Positions 16,982-25,469 are shown, numbered from the stretch's first letter. The stretch: 27,203 nt of DNA from Lentisphaeria bacterium (GCA_024405235.1 JAKSPA010000002.1:1-27203), one strand, 5' to 3'. Notes: a model not told the origin generated them from the letters alone. Made by a program: numbers and translations.

Positions 16982-17953
16982 CTACAGTCCGACGGCAGCG
17001 CGAATCTGCTCCATGGATTTTTCCGCAATGGCACGCGCCTTCCGCGCGCCTTCCTGCAGAATCTCTTCGACGCGCTCAGGATGCGCCATCAAATCGGCGC
17101 GGCGCTCGCGCGCTGCAGCGAAATAGTCGGTGTACTTCTCGAAAAGCATCTGCTTCGCGGTGCCGTATCCCATGCCGCCGGCCAGATACATCTTGCGCAG
17201 CTCTTCCGTCTCCTCCGGCGTCGCCATGAGTCTGTAAAGAAGGAAGACATTGCAGGTGTCCGGATTCTTCGGATCCTCAACAGGAGTCGAATCCGTCTTG
17301 ATCTTCATGAACTTTGAACGGATCGGCTTTCCTTCGCCGAAGATCTCGATGGTGTTGTTGTAGCTCTTGGACATCTTCTGACCATCAAGGCCTGGAATCA
17401 CGGCGACATCCGCCTGAATGATTGCGTCAGGAACCGTCAGAATGTCGCCGAAACGGCGATTGAATGCCAACGCGAGATCGCGCGTGACCTCCAAATGCTG
17501 CTTCTGATCCTTGCCGACGGGCACGAAATCCGCATGGTAGAGCAGAATGTCAGCAGCCATCAGCGCAGGATATGCGAAAAGGCCGTGCGTCGCTTCAAGA
17601 CCATGTGCCAACTTGTCCTTGTACGAATGGCAACGTTCAAGCAGACCCATCGGGCAGACGCAGCTGAGGAACCACGCAAGTTCCTGAACCTGTGGAACAT
17701 CGGATTGTCTCCAGAAGACCGTCTTCTCAGGATCAATGCCGCACGAAAGGAAATCTATCGCAACCTGCGTGGTGCGCTGTTTCAAATCTTCAGGCTTCGG
17801 GCACGATGTCATCGCATGATAGTTCGCGATGAAATAAAAACACTCGTTCTGATCCTGCGCCTCAACCGACTGGCGCATTGTGCCGAAGTAATTGCCCAGA
17901 TGAAGTGTGCCGGACGGCTGGATTCCCGTCAAAACTCGTTTGTTGCTAACCAT
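16982..17953 (-). CDS. trpS: Tryptophanyl-tRNA synthetase
   Basis: This 323-residue class I synthetase is of normal bacterial length. The HIGH-type motif is PSGTLHLGN at residues 13-21 and the KMSKS loop is at 193-197, preceded by VIPGLDGQ and followed by YNNTIEIF. The middle contains AYPALMAADILLY, which forms the tryptophan pocket, and GKDQKQHLEVTRDLA. It charges tRNA-Trp in the cytoplasm. I chose the ATG at 17953, because it has a strong Shine-Dalgarno (CAGGAG, 5 bp spacing) and the canonical start of the family. The frame extends to 18058, but the extra residues are not TrpRS-like and cover the likely promoter. The MATE gene follows on the same strand, and alaS diverges from it. Confidence 0.97.
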   Translation of the reverse strand: MVSNKRVLTGIQPSGTLHLGNYFGTMRQSVEAQDQNECFYFIANYHAMTSCPKPEDLKQRTTQVAIDFLSCGIDPEKTVFWRQSDVPQVQELAWFLSCVCPMGLLERCHSYKDKLAHGLEATHGLFAYPALMAADILLYHADFVPVGKDQKQHLEVTRDLALAFNRRFGDILTVPDAIIQADVAVIPGLDGQKMSKSYNNTIEIFGEGKPIRSKFMKIKTDSTPVEDPKNPDTCNVFLLYRLMATPEETEELRKMYLAGGMGYGTAKQMLFEKYTDYFAAARERRADLMAHPERVEEILQEGARKARAIAEKSMEQIRAAVGL

Positions 17954-18001
17954 GATTGCTCCTGTTTTTTTGAAATTCGCTGCCAACCTGCATAATGTAA
18001 C

Positions 18002-18030
18002 ATTATTAATTGTGACTGTTTGCATTTGAA
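18002..18030 (-). promoter_or_regulatory. Candidate sigma70-type promoter for trpS
   Basis: Read on the minus strand, TTCAAA (18030-18025) and AATAAT (18007-18002) are separated by exactly 17 bp. They match the -35 and -10 consensus at four and five of six positions. The site is about 50 bp upstream of the trpS ATG. It lies in the AT-rich gap with alaS, where such matches occur by chance. Confidence 0.35.
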
Positions 18031-18142
18031 TTGAATTAACAGCCAATTTCACGCACAAGTTTAGAAAAGGAAGGTAAATTATGTAGTTTTACTCGCAATT
18101 GGATTTTCTTTCAAAAAACATAAACACAATCACAGAACTGCC

Positions 18143-19930
18143 ATGCGCCCTAACATGAATGCGGCAAAATTGCGCCGCCTTTTCCTGGACTTCTTCAAAG
18201 CCCACGGCCACACCGAAATCAAGAGCGCCTCTCTGATTCCGGAAAACGATCCGACCTGCCTCTTCACGACAGCCGGAATGCACCCGCTCGTGCCTTACCT
18301 GCTCGGACAGAAGCACCCAATGGGCAATCGTCTCACAGACGTTCAGAAGTGCTTGCGCACAAATGACATCGACGAAGTCGGCGATCCCTTCCACATGACC
18401 TTCTTCGAAATGCTTGGAAACTGGTCGCTCGGCGACTATTTCAAAGAAACCGCCATCGACCAGTCCTTCAAATTCCTGACGGAGGAATTGGGATTCAAGG
18501 CAGACGAAATCAAAGTCACCTGCTTCGCAGGCGATGAAAATGCACCGCGCGATCAGGAAGCCGCCGACATCTGGATGAAGCACGGCATTCCCGAAAAGAA
18601 CATCTACTTCCTTGGCAAGGACGACAACTGGTGGGGCCCTGCCGGCCAGAGCGGTCCGTGCGGACCGGACACCGAAATGTTCGTTCCCGTCGACAAGCCT
18701 GACTGCGGTCCGAACTGCGGTCCGACCTGCGGCTGCGGAAAGTGGGTCGAAATCTGGAACGATGTCTTCATGCAGTACAACAAGACGCTGGATGGCAAAT
18801 ACATCCCGCTCGAACATCCCAATGTCGAAACAGGCATGGGCGTCGAACGCGTCACTGCATTCCTCGAAGGCTTCAAATCCGCATACCAGACAGAGCTGTT
18901 CAGCGGACTGTTCAAGCGTCTGCAGGAACTCTCCGGCAATGCCGAAGCGGACTACAACAACCGCTCCGCACGCGTTGTCGTCGAACATCTCCGCGCTTCG
19001 ACATTCCTTCTGGCGGACAACGTCAAGCCAGGCAACGTCGACCAGGGCTATGTCCTGCGCCGCCTGATCCGTCGTGCAATCCGTGAAGCGCGCAAGCTCG
19101 GTCTCACCGAATCCTTCACCAGCCAGATGGCCGATGTCGTCATTGCGGAATACGGCGAAATCTATCCTGAACTCGTCGCCCACAAGGATGTCATCCACGA
19201 AGAACTCGACCGCGAAGAGAAGCAGTTTGCAACGGCGCTGGAGAAAGGCACGCGCGAATTCAACAAGATGATCGAGCGTGTGCCAGATTTCGTCGTCAAC
19301 AAGCAGGTTTCCGGCAAGAACGCATTCAACCTCTACGAGACATACGGCTTCCCGATCGAACTGACCGTCGAAATGGCGGCCGAGCGCGGTTTCAAAGTTG
19401 ACATGGAAGGCTTCAAGAAGGCGGCTGAAGACCACCAGAAGCTCTCTCAGGCAGGCGCAGAGCAGAAATTCCACGGCGGTCTGGCAGACTACAGCGAAGC
19501 CACGGCGCAGCTGCATACTGCGACGCACCTGCTCGACCAGGCGCTCCGCACCATCCTCTCAAACGATGTCCACCAGTGCGGCTCCAACATCACAGCCGAA
19601 CGTCTCCGCTTCGACTTCAACTGGCCAGAGAAGATGACTCCCGAACAGCTGAAGGCGGTCGAGGATCTCGTCAATCAGCAGATTCAGCGCAACCTGCCCG
19701 TGATCTGCGAAGAGATGTCCATCGAAGACGCGAAGAAGACCAATGCGATCGGTGTGTTCGAAAGCAAATACGGCGAACGCGTGAAGGTCTATTCCATCGG
19801 CGATTTCTCGAAGGAAATCTGCGGTGGACCGCACGCGAACAACACCTCCGAACTCGGTCACTTCAAGATCGTCAAAGAGGAATCCTCCTCCCGCGGCATA
19901 CGCAGAATCAAGGCTATTCTCGAAAAATAG
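18143..19930 (+). CDS. alaS: Alanyl-tRNA synthetase, short form lacking C-Ala region
   Basis: This 595-residue class II synthetase holds the aminoacylation core (LFTTAGMHPLVPYLLGQKHP, VQKCLRTNDIDEVGD, TFFEMLGNWSLGDYF), the tRNA-binding helical part and the editing domain. The editing zinc ligands are present: H458 and H462 in HTATH, C560 and H564 in CGGPH. It stops directly after the editing domain (GIRRIKAILEK). It therefore lacks the roughly 280-residue C-Ala/DHHA1 dimerisation region of typical 870-residue bacterial AlaRS. A cysteine cluster (C188, C192, C196, C198) precedes KWVEIWN. The wording of the core matches short AlaRS of candidate-phyla bacteria as I remember them. The frame closes cleanly without a remnant downstream, so this is not a recent truncation. 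There is no Shine-Dalgarno; an ATG at 18155 is an alternative start. Confidence 0.95.
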   Translation: MRPNMNAAKLRRLFLDFFKAHGHTEIKSASLIPENDPTCLFTTAGMHPLVPYLLGQKHPMGNRLTDVQKCLRTNDIDEVGDPFHMTFFEMLGNWSLGDYFKETAIDQSFKFLTEELGFKADEIKVTCFAGDENAPRDQEAADIWMKHGIPEKNIYFLGKDDNWWGPAGQSGPCGPDTEMFVPVDKPDCGPNCGPTCGCGKWVEIWNDVFMQYNKTLDGKYIPLEHPNVETGMGVERVTAFLEGFKSAYQTELFSGLFKRLQELSGNAEADYNNRSARVVVEHLRASTFLLADNVKPGNVDQGYVLRRLIRRAIREARKLGLTESFTSQMADVVIAEYGEIYPELVAHKDVIHEELDREEKQFATALEKGTREFNKMIERVPDFVVNKQVSGKNAFNLYETYGFPIELTVEMAAERGFKVDMEGFKKAAEDHQKLSQAGAEQKFHGGLADYSEATAQLHTATHLLDQALRTILSNDVHQCGSNITAERLRFDFNWPEKMTPEQLKAVEDLVNQQIQRNLPVICEEMSIEDAKKTNAIGVFESKYGERVKVYSIGDFSKEICGGPHANNTSELGHFKIVKEESSSRGIRRIKAILEK

Positions 19931-19940
19931 CCGTTTACTC

Positions 19941-19969
19941 ACACAGAGGGCGCTTCACGCTCTCTGTGT
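19941..19969 (+). terminator. Perfect-type hairpin after alaS
   Basis: A 12-bp stem (ACACAGAGGGCG with CGCTCTCTGTGT, one G-T wobble) closes a 5-base CTTCA loop, 10 bp after the alaS stop. It is followed by TTGATCG rather than a T-run, so it may be a weak terminator, an mRNA-stabilising stem or both. Its right arm ends 21 bp before the ATG of the M18 gene. Confidence 0.5.
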
Positions 19970-19990
19970 TTGATCGAAAGACATCCAGCC

Positions 19991-21238
19991 ATGGACATAA
20001 TTGAATTTCTAAATTCATCGCCGACTCAATTTCACTCGGCAGCGACGATTGCAAGCGAACTCGTGCGCAACGGCTTTGCCGAATTGAACGAATGCGACGA
20101 ATGGGCGCTTGTCCATGGCGGCAAATATTTTGTCCAGCGAAACAATTCAAGCGTGATTGCATTCCGCACAGGCGATTTATGCAATCCTAAACTCGCCGTC
20201 TGCCACACGGACAGTCCATCCTTGAAGCTCCGCCTGAAAGATGCCTCCGTGCAGGATGGTCTGCTTCGAATTCCAGTGGAAGTCTACGGCGGCGCTTCCA
20301 ATCCGACTTGGCTGGACCGACCTTTGAAGGTCGTCGGCAGAGCGTTCTTCTCGGATGCGGATAGTGTTCTAAAATATCATCTAATCTCCAGCGACAGTCC
20401 AAAGGCGGTCATCCCAAATCCGCCGATACATTTCGTCAATCTCAACGATGGTCTGAAATACAACCAGCAGAACCAGCTGGCCGCCATGCTGCCCTATTCG
20501 TCTCTGCAAGCCCTCGTCGATTCCATCACTCCAGCGGGATTTCCTCAGCAGCCAGCGGAATCATTGCAGGCGGAGCTCTATCTGGCAGATGCGCAGAAGG
20601 CGATTCTGATCGACGGCGATATTCCGCTTCTTCAGGCGACGCATCTCGACAATCTGACAAGCTGCCACGCGGTTCTCAATGCGCTCTGCGACTGCGAAAA
20701 TCCGCGAAGCACAATCGTCGGAGGCTTCTTCGATCTGGAGGAAGTCGGACTTAATTTTCAGAGTGCGGGAAGCAATTTCCTGCGCTGCGTCCTTGAAAGA
20801 ATCGTCCTGGCCACGCAGAAACCCGCCTCCCTTCAAGCGTTGCACAGAATGCTCGCGACCGCCACAGCGCTATCCATTGACGTCGCGCATGCATTCCATC
20901 CGAACTTCCAGGAGAAGTTCGACAAGGCAATGTCTCCCGTCATCGGCAAAGGTCCCGCAATCAAATTCCACGCCAACCAGCGCTACGCGACGACGCTGTC
21001 TGGCGCAGTCATGCTGCGCGAGCTTGCCAAGAAAGCATCGTTGATGATACAGGATTTCACGCCGCGTTCAGACATGGGCTGCGGCTCCACGATCGGTCCG
21101 ATGATAGCAGGCTCCCTCGGCATTCAGACAATAGACATCGGAGTCGCAATCTGGGCAATGCATTCCATTCGCGAAACCTGTGCATCCAAAGATGTGCAGA
21201 CGCTCACATCGCTGGTGAGGGCATTCTACGCCTCCTGA
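19991..21238 (+). CDS. M18-family metalloaminopeptidase (aspartyl aminopeptidase-like)
   Basis: This 415-residue protein retains every M18 metal-site motif: CHTDSPSLKLR with H72 and the adjacent D74, LDNL with bridging D220, FDLEEVG with E250/E251, DVAHAFHPN with D297, and MHSIRE with H391. EVYGGASNPTWLDRPLKVVGR and GCGSTIGP are also family hallmarks. M18 enzymes are dodecameric di-zinc cytoplasmic aminopeptidases that remove N-terminal acidic or neutral residues from peptides. The motif usually read D[HN]EE is DLEE here, with both glutamates kept. The length is slightly under the usual 425-430. I chose the ATG at 19991; a TTG at 19970 adds seven residues and overlaps the preceding hairpin's edge. 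It may be transcribed with alaS by read-through. Confidence 0.92.
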   Translation: MDIIEFLNSSPTQFHSAATIASELVRNGFAELNECDEWALVHGGKYFVQRNNSSVIAFRTGDLCNPKLAVCHTDSPSLKLRLKDASVQDGLLRIPVEVYGGASNPTWLDRPLKVVGRAFFSDADSVLKYHLISSDSPKAVIPNPPIHFVNLNDGLKYNQQNQLAAMLPYSSLQALVDSITPAGFPQQPAESLQAELYLADAQKAILIDGDIPLLQATHLDNLTSCHAVLNALCDCENPRSTIVGGFFDLEEVGLNFQSAGSNFLRCVLERIVLATQKPASLQALHRMLATATALSIDVAHAFHPNFQEKFDKAMSPVIGKGPAIKFHANQRYATTLSGAVMLRELAKKASLMIQDFTPRSDMGCGSTIGPMIAGSLGIQTIDIGVAIWAMHSIRETCASKDVQTLTSLVRAFYAS

Positions 21239-21330
21239 TGGCGCCTGAATCCCTTCCCACGGCATTTCTTTTTCGGTTTTCTTCCGACTTTCCGTTCAAC
21301 AACACAAAACACTAGAGAGATTCATTAATC

Positions 21331-22608
21331 ATGGCTACCTCAAAAGTTCCCAAACTTAAAATCGGTTTCATCGGCGGCGGACATCGCGGCCCTGGTCTCT
21401 ACGAACTGCTTCTGGAGATGCCCGATGTAGAAATCACAGCAGTCTGCGACCTCTATGAAGACCGCGCCAAAGGTCTTGTGGAACTCAGCAAAAAGGCAAA
21501 GAAGAAGGCGCCGAAATGCTATACTGACTATCTGCAGCTTCTCGACGAAAATGTCGAAGAGAATCTGGACGCAATCATCGCGCCGACCGCATGGGAGAGC
21601 CACGTGCAAATCGCCGTCGCAGCAATGGAGCATGGTCTGCCTGTTGCAATCGAAGTCGGCGGCGCATACTCGCTCGACGACTGCTGGCAGCTCGTCCGCG
21701 TCAGCGAAGCCACTGGCATGCCATGCATGCTTCTGGAGAACTGCTGCTACGGCCGCGAAGAGCTTCTTATACTGAAGATGGTCCGCGAAAAGCTTTTCGG
21801 AGAAGTCGTCCACTGCCAGGGCGGCTATCATCACGACCTGCGTGAAGAAATCTGCATGGGCGAAGAAAACCGCCACTACCGTCTCAGAAACTTCAAGACA
21901 CGCAACGGCGAACTCTATCCGACTCACGAACTCGGTCCGATCTGCAAGTGGCTCAACATCAACCGCGGCAACCGCATGCTCTCTCTGACCGCCACCGCCT
22001 CCAAGGCCGTCGGCCTCAATGCATGGGCAAAGGCACATCGCGGCGAAAACGATCCGCTCGCGACATTCAAATTCAATGAAGGCGACATCGTCACCACCGT
22101 CATCAAGTGCGCAAACGGCGAGACTATCGTACTGACACACGACTGCTCGCTGCATCGTCCATATTCGCGCGGACTCGTCATCCAGGGCACAAAGGGAATC
22201 TACATCGACGACAGACGCGCCATGTCCGTTGAAGGCATCAGCGAACAGCGCGAAGCTGGCCACTGGGATCCCGACACATGGACTCCCATCGACGACCTCT
22301 GGGAGAAGCACGAGCACCCGCTCTGGAAGAAATTCCAGGACGCAGGCGTGAAGGGCGGCCACGGCGGCATGGACTTCCTTGTCCTCCGCGCATTCGTGGA
22401 AGCAATCCGTGACGGCAAACTCCCGCCGATCGACGTCTATGACACCGCCGCCTGGAAGTACATCACGCAGCTATCGGAAGCATCCATCGCGCAGGGTTAC
22501 GCTCCTGTGTCGATTCCGGACTTCACGAACGGTCAATGGGTTCTCGATCGTCCATACGACAAGGGCACCTACTGCCTTGAAGAGGTCTGCGAACCCAACG
22601 AACTCTAA
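21331..22608 (+). CDS. Gfo/Idh/MocA-fold protein, GH109-like NAD-dependent glycosidase
   Basis: This 425-residue protein has an N-terminal Rossmann domain with the dinucleotide loop GFIGGGHRG (G15-G20). The C-terminal domain carries ENCCYGREELLILKMVRE, VHCQGGYHHDLREE, LYPTHELGPICKWLNINRGN with H199, and SKAVGLNAWAK. These strings closely follow GH109 alpha-N-acetylgalactosaminidases such as the Elizabethkingia enzyme as I recall it, more than ordinary sugar dehydrogenases. GH109 enzymes use a tightly bound NAD+ in an oxidation-elimination mechanism to remove terminal alpha-GalNAc. There is no signal peptide, whereas many GH109 members carry one, so a cytoplasmic substrate or a different sugar is possible. 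The only upstream ribosome signal is a weak GAGAG. The 92 bp in front of it have no strong hairpin. Confidence 0.75.
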   Translation: MATSKVPKLKIGFIGGGHRGPGLYELLLEMPDVEITAVCDLYEDRAKGLVELSKKAKKKAPKCYTDYLQLLDENVEENLDAIIAPTAWESHVQIAVAAMEHGLPVAIEVGGAYSLDDCWQLVRVSEATGMPCMLLENCCYGREELLILKMVREKLFGEVVHCQGGYHHDLREEICMGEENRHYRLRNFKTRNGELYPTHELGPICKWLNINRGNRMLSLTATASKAVGLNAWAKAHRGENDPLATFKFNEGDIVTTVIKCANGETIVLTHDCSLHRPYSRGLVIQGTKGIYIDDRRAMSVEGISEQREAGHWDPDTWTPIDDLWEKHEHPLWKKFQDAGVKGGHGGMDFLVLRAFVEAIRDGKLPPIDVYDTAAWKYITQLSEASIAQGYAPVSIPDFTNGQWVLDRPYDKGTYCLEEVCEPNEL

Positions 22609-22772
22609 TTCGTTCGCCGAGATACGGCAAGAGCGCCGGCGCTCTTCGACAATTGCGCAAGGCGCTCTTCCTCCACATAAGACCAGGCCCTTTATTCATG
22701 GTCGTCATGGCCTCGCCATGACGGCAGCCTGGCCTTCTTGGAGGCACTGCTTTTACAGACAGCCGCCACCCC
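22609..22772 (+). repeat. Intergenic region with several inverted repeats
   Basis: These 164 bp hold three structures. AAGAGCGCCGGCGCTCTT at 22629-22646 is a perfect palindrome. Its right arm GGCGCTCTTC (22638-22647) recurs as a direct copy at 22661-22670, so the left arm can pair with either. GTCATGGC (22704-22711) and GCCATGAC (22715-22722) form a stem with a 3-base loop, extendable to about 11 bp and enclosed by CCAGGC (22683) and GCCTGG (22727). The first may end the GH109 transcript. The second resembles a REP-type element, but no second copy is visible in the window. Confidence 0.5.
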
Positions 22773-24077
22773 TTGAGTAGTATCCTACCAATTCTATTTG
22801 GAATCATAGCCCTTCTGGCATGTTCCGCCTTCTTCTCAGGCTCGGAAACATCTCTGATGTCGTTGTCGAAGGCGCAACTAAGGCGTCTCCAGAACGGCAC
22901 TGCACGCGACAGAATGGTCCACCGCCTCCTGTGCGACTCCCAGCGCGTGCTTGGCACTATCCTTCTTGGAAACCTATTCGTCAATACGCTGCTAACAGCA
23001 TTGACGGCGGAAATCATCGCGCGCTTCATGCATTCGGCCGCATACGGCGCGATTTGCTCCATCGCCATCGTCACGCCAATATTGATTCTCGGAGGCGAAT
23101 TGCTGCCGAAAATCAGCTGCCTCCGACATAATCTTGCCATGGCACGCTTCTGCGCACCGTTTCTTCTCCTGCTGTCAAAATTGCTGACGCCGCTCCTCTG
23201 GATTCTCAACGGCATCACGACGTTCTGCCAGCGAATGCTCGGCATGGGCAAAAGCTCCGCATCGTGGGAGGAGCTCACAAAGGCGGAAGTCACGGCAGCT
23301 TTCGCAAGCGCGACCTCCACGGGCGGCGCGACGACGCGCGAACACGACCTTCTGGAACGAATCATGCGCTTCGGCACGATTCAAGCGAAGGAGATCATGA
23401 TTCCACGCCCAAAAATCACAGCAATAGACGACTCGATGACTCTTCGCCAGCTGCTTGTCACCACGCAGCAGTGCAACTTCAACTATCTCCCTGTATACCA
23501 CAAGACAATCGACGAAATCTGGGGCGCACTCGCCTTCACCGACATCATTAGGCTGTACGGCACACCGCAAGCACATCTGCCGCTGGCGACCTTCAGGAAT
23601 GCTATTGAAAATGGCGAAAGCGACGAACTGCCTGTGTCAAGCATCGATTTCATACCGGGAAGCGCAAAAATCGACAGCGTGCTGGAAAACATGCGCAGAA
23701 AATCGCTCCGCCTTGCAGTGGTCGTCTCCGAATACGGCGGCACTCTCGGGCGCCTTACGCGTTCGATGATCTTGGAAGAGGTTGTCGGACGATATGCATC
23801 AAGCGGCAGAGATGTAAATCGCATCATCAGACACAATGGAACTTTCATGGCGGATGGCAGAATGCGTCTGAGAATTCTCGGCAATGTCTTGAATACGGAA
23901 TTCAACGACACGGAAGCAGATACTCTTGCAGGCTTCGTCATGGAAAGACTGGGACGGATTCCAGCCTGCGGCGACTCATTCACCGAAGGCACGTTCCGCT
24001 TTCAGGTAATCCGTACCGTCGGCCAATTGGCAAGCGCAGTAAACATCACGCCCGTCAAGGAGGAACAGAAGCCATGA
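22773..24077 (+). CDS. HlyC/CorC-family CNNM-CBS membrane protein (first of a pair)
   Basis: This 434-residue protein has an N-terminal CNNM (DUF21) membrane domain over about residues 1-150: ILPILFGIIALLACSAFFSGSE, then LGTILLGNLFVNTLLTAL and a third hydrophobic run ending GGELLPK. A CBS pair follows at about 200-330, with KEIMIPRPKI and LRLAVVVSEYGGTLG. A C-terminal CorC_HlyC transporter-associated domain occupies about 345-430. CNNM/CorC proteins are implicated in Mg2+ or Co2+ efflux and homeostasis. The start appears to be TTG at 22773. The frame is open back to 22722 with no ATG, and the first internal ATG would delete the first helix. There is no Shine-Dalgarno. The stop overlaps the next start, so the pair is one translational unit. 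Confidence 0.88.
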   Translation: MSSILPILFGIIALLACSAFFSGSETSLMSLSKAQLRRLQNGTARDRMVHRLLCDSQRVLGTILLGNLFVNTLLTALTAEIIARFMHSAAYGAICSIAIVTPILILGGELLPKISCLRHNLAMARFCAPFLLLLSKLLTPLLWILNGITTFCQRMLGMGKSSASWEELTKAEVTAAFASATSTGGATTREHDLLERIMRFGTIQAKEIMIPRPKITAIDDSMTLRQLLVTTQQCNFNYLPVYHKTIDEIWGALAFTDIIRLYGTPQAHLPLATFRNAIENGESDELPVSSIDFIPGSAKIDSVLENMRRKSLRLAVVVSEYGGTLGRLTRSMILEEVVGRYASSGRDVNRIIRHNGTFMADGRMRLRILGNVLNTEFNDTEADTLAGFVMERLGRIPACGDSFTEGTFRFQVIRTVGQLASAVNITPVKEEQKP

Positions 24078-25387
24078 TGACGGTCGTCGGATACATCCTG
24101 CTGCTGTTGCTTATCGCGCTGGCTGCATTCTACAGCGGAACGGAAACCGCCATGACCAGCGTGAATCCGTCGTGGATACATGAACAGGCGAAAAAAGGCA
24201 ACGGAAGCGCAAAAATCGCAGGATATTTTCTAAAAGACAGCAGCAGACTGCTCGGAACGGTTCTGATTGGCAACAACATCGTCCATGTCTGCATGACGAA
24301 CCTTGCGAAACTGATCATCGGAACCATAATCCTGCGATACGCAGCCTCTGGAATCGATCAGAATTCCACAAGTTGGGACGAATGGCTTACGTCAATCATC
24401 CTCACGCCGACAGTGCTTATCTTCGGCGAAGCACTGCCGAAGGCCATAGGCAGAAACCATGCGGCAAAGGTCACACTCTGGGCGGCACGACCGCTTCGCG
24501 TGACGGAAATACTGCTGACGCCTGCGCTTTGGGCCACGGATTGGATAACCAGACTCCTCACGCCAGCGCAATACGAACAGGATCTCCTGAAGAATCAGGC
24601 GACTCTCGCACGCGAAGACATCAAGACCATTGCAGAAATGGCTGCGGAGCAAGGCATTGTAAAACGAGAAGCAGGCGAGATGCTCCAAAGCGTTCTCGAA
24701 CTCGACCAGCGTCCTGTCGAAACCGCCATGGTTCCTCTCATCGAGATACGGTCGCTTCCGGAAAGCGCCACGATAGGCGATGCACTCGCGCTCACTGGCG
24801 AATCAGGATACCGCCAGATTCCTATCTACCAGGAGCGTGTCGACCACATCGTCGGAATGGTGAAATGCCGCTCGCTCCTGTCGCATTACACCAATGGCAC
24901 AAATGTCCATGAATTCCTGAACAGTCCGCTAAAGCCGATGATCGACAGAAATCTTCTCTTCGTGCCAGAATCGCAACCAGTCAGCGCGACTCTCGAAGCA
25001 CTGCGACAGCGCTCCGTCAACATCGCCATCGTCGTCGATGAATACGGCGGCAGGACAGGCATGGTCACAATCGACGATCTGGTGGAAGTGATTGTCGGAA
25101 ATCTCAATGACGAAAGAGATGAGGAGTTCTCGAATGTCCAGAAGATATCCGACAACGCATTCATCTGCAACGGCAGAATGGAAATACGCATCCTCGAAGA
25201 GCATCTTGGGATAGACATCCCAAACACGGGCTTTGAAACCGCTGCGGGAATGGTTCTGAAACTCGCAGGACACATACCGTCGAATGGCGAAAAAATACTC
25301 TTCCGACAATTCGAAATCACCGTCCTTGAAGTGGTTGACAATAGAATCGGCAAGCTGAAATTCCAGAACACTCGAAAAATTGGCTGA
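24074..25387 (+). CDS. HlyC/CorC-family CNNM-CBS membrane protein (second of a pair)
   Basis: This 437-residue paralogue has the same domain order. The CNNM membrane domain is at about 1-165, opening ILLLLLIALAAFYSGTETAM and including LGTVLIGNNIVHVCMTNLAK and IFGEALPKAIGRN. A CBS pair is at about 205-330, with VETAMVPLIEIRSLP and VNIAIVVDEYGGRTGMVTIDDLVE. The C-terminal domain follows, with GMVLKLAGHIPSNGEKI. The ion-site region FYSGTETA parallels FFSGSETS of its neighbour, but the two are clearly diverged overall. Tandem CNNM/CorC pairs are common and may act as heteromers. The ATG overlaps the upstream stop by 4 bp and is preceded by a strong AAGGAGG, consistent with coupling. Confidence 0.9.
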   Translation: MMTVVGYILLLLLIALAAFYSGTETAMTSVNPSWIHEQAKKGNGSAKIAGYFLKDSSRLLGTVLIGNNIVHVCMTNLAKLIIGTIILRYAASGIDQNSTSWDEWLTSIILTPTVLIFGEALPKAIGRNHAAKVTLWAARPLRVTEILLTPALWATDWITRLLTPAQYEQDLLKNQATLAREDIKTIAEMAAEQGIVKREAGEMLQSVLELDQRPVETAMVPLIEIRSLPESATIGDALALTGESGYRQIPIYQERVDHIVGMVKCRSLLSHYTNGTNVHEFLNSPLKPMIDRNLLFVPESQPVSATLEALRQRSVNIAIVVDEYGGRTGMVTIDDLVEVIVGNLNDERDEEFSNVQKISDNAFICNGRMEIRILEEHLGIDIPNTGFETAAGMVLKLAGHIPSNGEKILFRQFEITVLEVVDNRIGKLKFQNTRKIG

Positions 25388-25469
25388 TGCGCTTTGCAAT
25401 TCGTCATCAAGTGTTTAAATTTTCCCAAATACGAACTTCCCTAAATCTCAACAATCAACAATCACGACT

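Noticed and set aside
16478..17317. 279-codon plus-strand frame across the MATE/trpS junction
   Set aside because: It spans two genes on the other strand and encodes an Arg/His-rich sequence with no recognisable domain.
17954..18058. 35-residue N-terminal extension of TrpRS
   Set aside because: The ATG at 17953 has a strong Shine-Dalgarno and the normal family start. The extension covers the candidate promoter.
17954..18142. T-box or other tRNA-sensing leader between trpS and alaS
   Set aside because: I found no T-box bulge sequence or antiterminator stems. The gap is simply AT-rich and short.
18089..19528. 479-codon open frame antisense to alaS
   Set aside because: It is the complement of a certain gene. 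Its predicted protein is an irregular Phe/Val/Asp/Ala-rich sequence with no domain, a by-product of codon use in alaS.
18143..19930. alaS as a pseudogene truncated by a frameshift
   Set aside because: The frame ends cleanly at a domain boundary, the 60 bp after the stop do not continue C-Ala sequence in any frame, and a terminator-like hairpin and the next gene follow at once.
21340..22362. 340-codon open frame antisense to the GH109-like gene
   Set aside because: It shadows a well-supported gene, has an unnatural composition rich in Ala, Val, Asp, Phe and Cys, and shows no motif.
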